A stretch of 64,000 bases of DNA from positions 310,001 through 374,000 of the forward strand of contig JAURXZ010000030.1 of assembly GCA_030654175.1 (NCBI GenBank), in the 5' to 3' direction. Positions 38,092 to 44,758 of this stretch are shown here, one piece after another (the stretch's first letter is position 1; each line of letters begins with the position of its first letter). Both the position numbers and the translations under genes were made by a program. Source of the DNA: Bacteroidia bacterium. GTDB taxonomy: Bacteria > Bacteroidota > Bacteroidia > 2-12-FULL-35-15. The notes beneath the pieces are model-generated. The model made no database searches and had not been told where the DNA came from. It was given only the letters and a program-made list of their open reading frames with translations.

Positions 38092-41055
38092 TCAAAAGCC
38101 TGCTCTTTTTAGGTCTATAAATGTATCATCTGCATCATGCAAAGCAATTGAATTTAGCCAGTAGCGTTTTGAATTAGGCTTGATCAGATACACACAATCG
38201 TAACCCTCAATATGCTTGTAAATTCTTATAACCTTTGTATAAATAGCACCGCTGTTAGAAATTTTATCTTGGATAAATGAAGGACTCACTTCGTTTTCGT
38301 CATTCGTATAACTATATTCCATCCCGTTGTTTTTACCAAATCCAAATTGACAAATAGTAAACATGGCAGTTTGATAAACGGATCCTAAATGCCATTTTTT
38401 GTCACTTTTTGCATAGGTTACATTTAAAATATTACAAAAAACTTCACCAAAAGATAGTAGTTGATCCTTAACAACTTTTTCTTGTAGTATTCTCCCTGCA
38501 CCATTTTCGCTAATAGCCTTTGCTAAATGGACGTAATAATTTAATATGTCATTTTGAAGTATTTTTTCAGTATAAGATAATTTTAAAAATTCTTTTTTGG
38601 TTGGATAAGGAATATCTAATATTTCAGATTTATTGACATCTGTTTCTGTTAATATCATACTACTACTGCTGTTTGCTAAGACAAAAAGTTTGAAATTTAG
38701 ATAGTTCTCATCTTTCTTATTATAAAATGAGTTATAAATGTCTTTTAGAAAGTTTTCATCTTCTTCAGGAACACTTATTCCTATAAAATCACGATTGTAA
38801 AATAATATCTTCTTAGAAGTGTATTCATTTTTTTTAGGGATGAAACAAGTTGGTATATTACATTCACCCAAAACTTGGTCAATAATCATGAACGGTGGTT
38901 CATACATGTAATCGTCTTTTAAAAAGCTTGTTTTAATAGAAACGTTTTTAGCTATTTCCGGTTCTCCATTTTTTTTAATTCCAACAATTCTATCCTGATT
39001 TTCAAGTGTAATTCCCTCTCCTCCTTCAAATCCTCTAATCTCTTTCCAAGTATTTTTAGATGCGATAAAATCATTCAACGTAGGTAATAACTTTAACCGA
39101 TAAATAAGATGAAATAGGCGACCACCTCCAAGTAGATTCGTTTTCCAAACAAACTGTTTTTTTTCATCAATAGCCCAGTCCCATTTAACAAGATGAACAT
39201 CATAATGATCTATTTCAAATCTAATTTTCTTTTCAGTTGAATTTAATCGCTTGATAACAATATGTTCAATAGCTTCTTGATTTGATGGTTTGTTTTCACC
39301 AACAATTGCAACAACGGGCGTATCAGCCGTTTTGTGGAAAAGACCGCGTCTTAAATGAGTAAAATCGAAGATTGTTTTAATTGTGAAATCACTGAAAACC
39401 TGTTTACGATATTTCAGTGCAGGACTGCTGTTGTTATAAAGAATAACATTTGATGGAATAATTAAACACACATTCTTTGCCAAAGACATCGAGCCCTCAA
39501 AAAAGTGAAGAGCAAAATTGTTATTTGGAATTTTTTTATGCTTAAAATCAATTAATGTGATAAATTCCGGGTTTAGTATTTCTTCTTTATTTTTACCTGT
39601 TTCTATATTAAATGGTGGATTCCCGACAATTAGATCAAATTGAATATTTGCTAATTTTGCTTTTGAGGCCCATTTGAAAAAGTCACTGTTAATAATATTT
39701 TGTTGACTTAAATCGTGAAATTTAAAATTATTCCAAATTTCTTTAGGGGTAAGCTTGTCTAAAAGAGCTGTTGTAAGGCCAAAAATGCTAACCAGAGTAG
39801 CTGTTTCTTTTACATCAATTCCAAAAATATTATTTTGTAATATTTCTTTTGCTTTTTCTCTTTGAGGATAGCAAATTTCTCCAATTGAACTATTATTAAT
39901 TGCCCACCACTGTAAAAGTCGTTTAAATGCAGCCACTAAAAAAACACCAGAGCCACAAGCCGGATCAAGTATTGTAAAGCGTTCGTTCAAAAACAAGTCA
40001 GGTTTGTTTAAGGGCATAGCCTCATCGATAAGGAAATTAACCAAATGAATTGGTGTATATACCACGCCCTTCTCTGTTTCTCCGGTTAATCTTAACGATT
40101 CTGCTTGGATGAAATTTTCATATATTGCACTTATAACTTCAGCTGGCAAATGTTTAAAGCTATATTGATTCCACAAAAACAGCTGTCTGCTAGTTAAATT
40201 AATATTTGCAAGTAAAAAGTCTGCCAACAAACTCAAATCTGTTCCTTGAATTGCTTCTTTTTCTTCAAATGAAAATTTATTAAAAATCTGACCATTAAAC
40301 TCATCAGACAGGTCATTTAATATTGTAACACAGAGATTATTATCTTTAGTTAGGGCATCTGAAAAGCTATTAATATTATATATACTATATATTATCCTAA
40401 GCGTATGTTTTCCTTCGTCATCTTTTATTTCTTCCAAAAATTTAATTAGAATACAAATAACAAGGAGCTTATCAAGAGTTTCTGGCTTTAAATTAATTTT
40501 ATTTGAATTCAGAAAACTTTTTCTGACAGTCATTAAATAATCTAATAAATAAATATATGGACTGTTTTTTTCATCTAATTGATCTTCGAACTCTGATTGT
40601 TCCCAAAAAGTTCCACTGGTAAATAAATGAGCTGAAAATTGATTATTATTATATTCATCTATAAAATCGGAACTTGCCATCACCAAATTCTCTAAACTTA
40701 ATTCATTTTTTCCAATAACTTCAGCCGGCTTTCTTGCATTAATTATCTCAATACGTGTTTTACTATGAATTATGTAAACTTCATTTTTAGTGGAACTCCA
40801 AATAGCAGCGTGTAATTTTAAATGCTCCTCGCTTTTAAAAAAAACATTTTCCTTTTTAAAAATACAAACAGCAGGTTCGGAATGGTATGGCTTAGCAACA
40901 TTCTCTTTATAAAATCGTCTAAAAAAAACAGCGCTTGCTCCAAGCTTTTTCGCTTCATTTAGATATAGCAATTCAGCATTGTTTTGAGCATCAATAATAT
41001 TGTTGCACAAAACAAGACCATTTTTTGTAGTAAAATCTAGGATTTTTAATGACAT
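38092..41055 (-). CDS. N6-adenine DNA methyltransferase, Eco57I/TaqI-like
   Basis: 987 residues. The central part is a gamma-class adenine methylase: motif I DPACGSGVFL (residues 364-373) for S-adenosylmethionine, motif IV NPPF (479-482), preceded by the family's YTPIHLVNFLID. The C-terminal part resembles a TaqI/Eco57I specificity domain (IPYPTKKEFLKLS). The N-terminal 300 residues show no clear nuclease motif. The gene comes first in a two-gene unit, with a PD-(D/E)XK protein 3 bp downstream, so cleavage and methylation seem split between two chains. Both lie between tRNA-Cys 3'-end repeats, suggesting acquisition as an island. Methylase identity is firm; the system type is inferred. Confidence 0.88.
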   Translation of the reverse strand: MSLKILDFTTKNGLVLCNNIIDAQNNAELLYLNEAKKLGASAVFFRRFYKENVAKPYHSEPAVCIFKKENVFFKSEEHLKLHAAIWSSTKNEVYIIHSKTRIEIINARKPAEVIGKNELSLENLVMASSDFIDEYNNNQFSAHLFTSGTFWEQSEFEDQLDEKNSPYIYLLDYLMTVRKSFLNSNKINLKPETLDKLLVICILIKFLEEIKDDEGKHTLRIIYSIYNINSFSDALTKDNNLCVTILNDLSDEFNGQIFNKFSFEEKEAIQGTDLSLLADFLLANINLTSRQLFLWNQYSFKHLPAEVISAIYENFIQAESLRLTGETEKGVVYTPIHLVNFLIDEAMPLNKPDLFLNERFTILDPACGSGVFLVAAFKRLLQWWAINNSSIGEICYPQREKAKEILQNNIFGIDVKETATLVSIFGLTTALLDKLTPKEIWNNFKFHDLSQQNIINSDFFKWASKAKLANIQFDLIVGNPPFNIETGKNKEEILNPEFITLIDFKHKKIPNNNFALHFFEGSMSLAKNVCLIIPSNVILYNNSSPALKYRKQVFSDFTIKTIFDFTHLRRGLFHKTADTPVVAIVGENKPSNQEAIEHIVIKRLNSTEKKIRFEIDHYDVHLVKWDWAIDEKKQFVWKTNLLGGGRLFHLIYRLKLLPTLNDFIASKNTWKEIRGFEGGEGITLENQDRIVGIKKNGEPEIAKNVSIKTSFLKDDYMYEPPFMIIDQVLGECNIPTCFIPKKNEYTSKKILFYNRDFIGISVPEEDENFLKDIYNSFYNKKDENYLNFKLFVLANSSSSMILTETDVNKSEILDIPYPTKKEFLKLSYTEKILQNDILNYYVHLAKAISENGAGRILQEKVVKDQLLSFGEVFCNILNVTYAKSDKKWHLGSVYQTAMFTICQFGFGKNNGMEYSYTNDENEVSPSFIQDKISNSGAIYTKVIRIYKHIEGYDCVYLIKPNSKRYWLNSIALHDADDTFIDLKRAGF

Positions 41056-41076
41056 GAATTAATCGTTTTGACCCTC

Positions 41077-41107
41077 CAAACTTACTTAAAATTAGCAATC
41101 ATATCAA
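41077..41107 (-). promoter_or_regulatory. Predicted promoter of the methylase-nuclease pair
   Basis: On the minus strand: TTG (41105-41107), a 20-bp spacer, TAAGTTTG (41077-41084), 22 bp before the ATG. A perfect inverted repeat tgctaaa-gaa-tttagca lies upstream at 41154-41170 and might bind a regulator. Confidence 0.45.
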
Positions 41108-41312
41108 CCAAAAAAATTAAGAAATGCTAACTTCGTTATTAACAAATACGCTTTGCTAAAGAATTTAGCATATTAGGAAAAAATAATTTCGTGCAAGGTA
41201 AATTGATAGGTGCATTAGAAGAAATTTCCGTGAAACATATGTGAAAAATTTTTGAGCAGAAATGAGAGGAAATGAGCAAAAAAGTGCTTATCGGAGCGGT
41301 TTTAAAATGAAA

Positions 41313-41341
41313 AACCTCAATAGAATCAATCTATTGAGGTT
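41313..41341 (-). terminator. Terminator of tRNA-Cys
   Basis: Perfect 11-bp stem AACCTCAATAG/CTATTGAGGTT with a 7-nt loop, followed on the minus strand by a run of T. It begins 6 nt after the tRNA 3' end. Confidence 0.85.
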
Positions 41342-41347
41342 TGTTCG

Positions 41348-41418
41348 AGGTCCCGAGCAGATTCGAACTGCTGTAGCAGCTTTTGCAGAGCTGAGCCTAG
41401 CCACTCGGCCACAGGACC
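41348..41418 (-). tRNA. tRNA-Cys (anticodon GCA)
   Basis: 71 nt on the minus strand, starting GGTCCTG, which pairs with CGGGACC (one G-U), with T as discriminator. The D arm is GCC/GGC; the anticodon stem CAGCT/AGCTG encloses CTGCAAA, anticodon GCA; the T arm is AGCAG-TTCGAAT-CTGCT. CCA is not encoded. Its 3' end is duplicated 4.2 kb away. Confidence 0.95.
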
Positions 41419-41451
41419 TTTTAATTTAGAAATGCAAAAATACAATTTTTT

Positions 41452-41643
41452 TTATATAATTATTCCTTTTTCTTCTTTAATCTCATATTTCTTTAAACAA
41501 GTTGGACATAAACAGTTGTCATACTGCTTTTTTAATTCACTTAATGTACCCATATCTATAAAAATAGTTTCGCACCAACAGCCTGATGTTTCACAGGCAC
41601 AGTGAAAAAGTGTTGCACATTTCGAACAAATTTTGTTTGCCAT
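41452..41643 (-). CDS. Small cysteine-rich CWC family protein
   Basis: 63 residues with nine Cys, including KCATLFHCACE, the hallmark CWC and a final CLCPTCL. This matches the cysteine-rich CWC family, a probable small metal-binding protein of unknown role. It follows folB by 1 bp and is likely cotranscribed. Confidence 0.8.
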   Translation of the reverse strand: MANKICSKCATLFHCACETSGCWCETIFIDMGTLSELKKQYDNCLCPTCLKKYEIKEEKGIII

Positions 41644-41644
41644 T

Positions 41645-41995
41645 TTATTCTGTAATTATTACACTCACTTTCTCCACATTACCATTCATTGGCGGATTTA
41701 GTTTTGAAACCTTTACTTCCAGCCTTTTTAATGCTGGAAATTCCTTTTTTATCTCATTTACAATACGTTGGCCCACCTGCTCGATCAAATTTGAACGTAT
41801 TGCCATTTGTTTTTTTACAATATCATAAACAATAACATAGTCGATCGTTTTATTCAGATCATCGGTTAGGGCAGCTTCTGCAAAATCGGTTTCCATGGTA
41901 ACATCAACAATATAATTGCAGCCAATTAAACCTTCTTCTTTTAAACAACCGTGGTATGCGTATATTTTTATTCCTTCTACTACTATTTTATGCAT
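41645..41995 (-). CDS. folB: Dihydroneopterin aldolase
   Basis: 116 residues, the normal length. Cytoplasmic folate-pathway enzyme that splits dihydroneopterin into 6-hydroxymethyl-dihydropterin and glycolaldehyde. Family marks: YAYHGCLKEEGLIG with the conserved Glu, TIDYVIVYDIV with the conserved Tyr, and VSKLNPPM with the catalytic Lys. It is followed after 1 bp by the CWC-family gene. Confidence 0.95.
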   Translation of the reverse strand: MHKIVVEGIKIYAYHGCLKEEGLIGCNYIVDVTMETDFAEAALTDDLNKTIDYVIVYDIVKKQMAIRSNLIEQVGQRIVNEIKKEFPALKRLEVKVSKLNPPMNGNVEKVSVIITE

Positions 41996-42175
41996 TGCTA
42001 CGGTTTTTCAGGTTAGAAAAAGCACAAACGGCCATTTATTCAGCAGCAAAAATAAATAAAAATTAAACCGGCTTTCATTATAAATACAAAAATGCAATAA
42101 TTACCGGCTTCTAATTCCAATTTATGGAAGATAAAAAGCCGATATTTATTGCATTTAAGAGTGTTTCAAATTTGC

Positions 42176-42526
42176 TTACCCTCTGGCATGTCGGCTGCTA
42201 CCGTACCTTTTATCATAAGAACTATGATGGTGATGTTTCACAGCAGGAGGTCCCTGAATCGTATGATTACCTCCCTTTTTCTTTTTCAGTACGCTAAACA
42301 GTGCAATACCAATTACTGCCACAAAGCCAATTACCATGTACACATAACTCATAAACTCCTTGTGCGCATTGTTTTTTTGAGTTTCCAGCAACAGTTCTGC
42401 TGAGTTTTCATCACCTTGTGCCATAGTTTTTATGGCAAAAAGCAATATAAAGGAGAAAAGTAATGAGTAAGAACTCCAATTACTTTTTATACCCTTTTTT
42501 TCTGATTTTTTTGTTAACGTTTCCAT
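42176..42526 (-). CDS. Small membrane protein of unknown function
   Basis: 116 residues. An N-terminal hydrophobic stretch (SLLFSFILLFAIKTMAQ, probably a signal peptide) is followed by a short helical linker, a second transmembrane segment (VYMVIGFVAVIGIALFSVL), a lysine cluster and a His-rich tail (KHHHHSSYDKRYG). No family is recognised. It is divergent from the rimP operon. The coding call rests on good protein-like composition and an ATG start. Confidence 0.65.
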   Translation of the reverse strand: METLTKKSEKKGIKSNWSSYSLLFSFILLFAIKTMAQGDENSAELLLETQKNNAHKEFMSYVYMVIGFVAVIGIALFSVLKKKKGGNHTIQGPPAVKHHHHSSYDKRYGSSRHARG

Positions 42527-42662
42527 GATTTTTATTTTTAGTAAGATTTATCATTGGCAATTTCAAGAACTTCCCCATAAGTATACTAAAACGTTCGATT
42601 AATTAATATATTATACAGACAAAGATGATTAATGTTACAAAAAGGTTGCATGAAATTATTTT

Positions 42663-42692
42663 TTGTAAATCAGATTAATTAGTGTATATTTG
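42663..42692 (+). promoter_or_regulatory. Predicted promoter of the rimP-nusA-infB operon
   Basis: TTG (42663-42665), a 19-bp spacer, TATATTTG (42685-42692): a full Bacteroidota-type promoter. Transcription would begin near 42699. Confidence 0.65.
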
Positions 42693-42724
42693 CATTCTTA
42701 AACATTGAGAGAGAGAAAAACAGA

Positions 42725-42750
42725 AGGGGCGAATAGCCCCTCTTCTTTTG
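42725..42750 (+). promoter_or_regulatory. Leader hairpin of the rimP operon (attenuator-like)
   Basis: AGGGGC-GAATA-GCCCCT stem-loop (42725-42741) followed by the T-rich tcttcttttg, inside the untranslated leader about 25 nt after the predicted transcription start and before the rimP ATG. It looks like a factor-independent terminator at the head of an operon that encodes NusA. Confidence 0.6.
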
Positions 42751-42761
42751 CCAAAAATCGA

Positions 42762-43226
42762 ATGATAACTATAGATAAAATAAAAAATATTGCTGACCTT
42801 AAAATCGCTGAAGGCACTAATTTCATTGTAGATATAAGCGTTAAGCCGGGAAATAAGATCACTGTTCTGTTGGATAATGATGAAGGTGTTTCTATCAGCG
42901 ATTGTGTTGCAATGAGTCGTCATATAGAATTCAGCCTTGATCGCGAAAGTGAAGATTTTGAGTTGAATGTAATGTCGCCAGGATTAACCGAACCATTTAA
43001 AACACTTCGTCAATATCAAAAATATATTGAAAAACAGGTGGATGTAGTAACGAAGGAGAATAAAAAGATAAGTGGCAAACTGCTTTCGGTAAATAATGAA
43101 GGCATTGAATTGGAAACAAAGATCAAAGAAAAGACAGAAGGAAAAAAAGCAAAACAATTAATAATTAATAACATCAATTTAACGTTTAATCAAATTAAAC
43201 AAACTAAAGTTGTAATATCATTTTAA
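42762..43226 (+). CDS. rimP: Ribosome maturation factor RimP
   Basis: 154 residues from the ATG at 42762 (MITIDKIKNIADL). An upstream TTG at 42705 in the same frame would place the leader hairpin inside the gene and is rejected. RimP helps mature the 30S subunit. The family pattern is seen in ISDCVAMSRHIEFSLDRE and FELNVMSPGLTEPFKTLRQ, followed by the C-terminal Sm-like part (GKLLSVNNEGIELE). It is first in the classical rimP-nusA-infB order, 13 bp before nusA. Confidence 0.95.
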   Translation: MITIDKIKNIADLKIAEGTNFIVDISVKPGNKITVLLDNDEGVSISDCVAMSRHIEFSLDRESEDFELNVMSPGLTEPFKTLRQYQKYIEKQVDVVTKENKKISGKLLSVNNEGIELETKIKEKTEGKKAKQLIINNINLTFNQIKQTKVVISF

Positions 43227-43239
43227 TAAATTAAAAAAA

Positions 43240-44490
43240 ATGGAAAGTATCAATTTAATTGAATCGTTCTCTGAATTCAAAGAAGTAAAAAACATTGACA
43301 GAGCTACCTTGATGAGCATCATTGAAGATGTATTCCGCAGTATGCTAATTAAAAAATATGGCTCTGATGAGAATTTTGACATCATTGTGAACCCTGATCG
43401 TGGTGATATTGAGATCTGGCAAAATCGTGAGATCGTGGATGATGAATTTGCTGAAGACAGCTTTGATTATGATGAAGGAAAACATATTGGCTTATCCGAA
43501 GCACATAAAATTGAAGCCGATTTCGAAATCGGTGAAGAAGTTACCACTCCTGTAAAGCTACTAGATTTTGGAAGACGTGCTGTATTGGCTGTTCGTCAGA
43601 ATTTAATATCTAAAATTTTAGAACTTGAAAAAGACAGTCTTTATAAAAAATATAAAGAAAAAATTGGCGAAATAATGACTGGTGAGGTATATCAGATCTG
43701 GAAAAAGGAGTTGCTTATACTTGATGAAGATGGAAATGAGCTTATTTTACCTAAAACAGAGCAAATTTCATCCGATTTCTTTAAAAAAGGAGATCATATT
43801 CGTGCAGTAATTCAGCGCGTGGAAATGAAAAACAATACTCCTGTTATTATTTTATCACGTAGCTCAACCACCTTTTTGGAACGACTATTTGAATTGGAGG
43901 TTCCTGAAGTATTTGACGGACTTATCACTATCAAAAAGATTGTACGTGAACCGGGCGAAAGAGCTAAAGTTGCCGTGGAATCTTATGACGACAGAATTGA
44001 TCCGGTTGGAGCATGTGTTGGAATGAAAGGATCCCGTATTCATGGAATTGTTCGTGAATTACGTAACGAAAACATTGATGTTATCAATTATACGAGCAAT
44101 GCTTCTTTGTTTATCACTCGTGCGTTAAGTCCAGCGAAGATCACTTCAGTAAAAATTGATGAAGAAACAAAACGTGCCGAAGTGTTCTTAAAACCAGATC
44201 AGGTTTCTTTAGCAATTGGTAAAGGTGGCCACAACATTAAACTTGCCGGTAAATTAACCGGTTATGAAATTGATGTTTACCGTGATACTGATATTGATAC
44301 AGAGGATGTGGATCTTGAAGAATTTGCAGATGAAATTGAGGCTTGGGTTTTAGATGAACTTAAAAACATTGGTTGCGATACAGCAAAAAGTGTATTAGAG
44401 CTTTCAACTGAAGAACTTGTAAAACGTACCGATTTAGAAGAAGTAACAGTAAATGAAGTAAAAGCAATTTTACAGTCTGAATTCGAATAA
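43240..44490 (+). CDS. nusA: Transcription termination/antitermination factor NusA
   Basis: 416 residues. NusA binds RNA polymerase and nascent RNA, controls pausing and termination. Visible parts: N-terminal polymerase-binding domain (SFSEFKEVKNIDRATLMSI), an S1 domain (TGEVYQIWKKELLILDEDG), KH domains with VGACVGMKGSRI and LAIGKGGHNIKLA, and a short C-terminal helix-hairpin region (LVKRTDLEEVTVNEV). There are no extra acidic repeats. It lies in an operon with rimP and infB, and a terminator-like hairpin in the operon leader could be a site of NusA feedback. Confidence 0.97.
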   Translation: MESINLIESFSEFKEVKNIDRATLMSIIEDVFRSMLIKKYGSDENFDIIVNPDRGDIEIWQNREIVDDEFAEDSFDYDEGKHIGLSEAHKIEADFEIGEEVTTPVKLLDFGRRAVLAVRQNLISKILELEKDSLYKKYKEKIGEIMTGEVYQIWKKELLILDEDGNELILPKTEQISSDFFKKGDHIRAVIQRVEMKNNTPVIILSRSSTTFLERLFELEVPEVFDGLITIKKIVREPGERAKVAVESYDDRIDPVGACVGMKGSRIHGIVRELRNENIDVINYTSNASLFITRALSPAKITSVKIDEETKRAEVFLKPDQVSLAIGKGGHNIKLAGKLTGYEIDVYRDTDIDTEDVDLEEFADEIEAWVLDELKNIGCDTAKSVLELSTEELVKRTDLEEVTVNEVKAILQSEFE

Positions 44491-44758
44491 ATAATTGCAA
44501 TTGATCAATTTAACAATGTTGCAGTTGGCAATTAAGATCAATTAAACAATTAAACACTAGGCAATTTACGTAGGGTTGCGTTAGGGATTGCAGCGAAAAT
44601 CCTTCTCCTTCGCTTTTTGCGAAGGAGAAGATTGAAGGGGAAAGCCCGCCCTTTCTTGTTTAAGAAAGGGAACGCCAAAAGAATTAAAATTTGTAAAAAA
44701 AATAAAGATTTAGTAAAAAATAAAGTCCGAAACTTCAATAAGCAAGTAATAATAAAAT
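44491..44758. other. Long nusA-infB gap with AT-rich simple repeats and a structured element
   Basis: 268 bp, long for genes normally packed together. Bases 44491-44570 carry drifting copies of caattaa/caatttaa. Bases 44578-44676 are the two-hairpin element described separately. Infb could have its own promoter after the element, but no clear one is seen. Confidence 0.6.
44578..44676. repeat. Dispersed two-hairpin element, copy 1
   Basis: Ends GCGTT and AACGC can pair. After the conserved gcgttagggattgcagcg comes a perfect 11-bp stem TTCTCCTTCGC/GCGAAGGAGAA with a TTTTT loop, then the conserved gattgaaggggaaagccc and a second hairpin CCCTTTCTT/AAGAAAGGG. Copy 2 is at 62805-62897. Confidence 0.8.

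Noticed and set aside
42705-42761. Upstream TTG start for rimP
   Set aside because: Would put the leader hairpin in the coding sequence and lies only 6 nt after the predicted transcription start.
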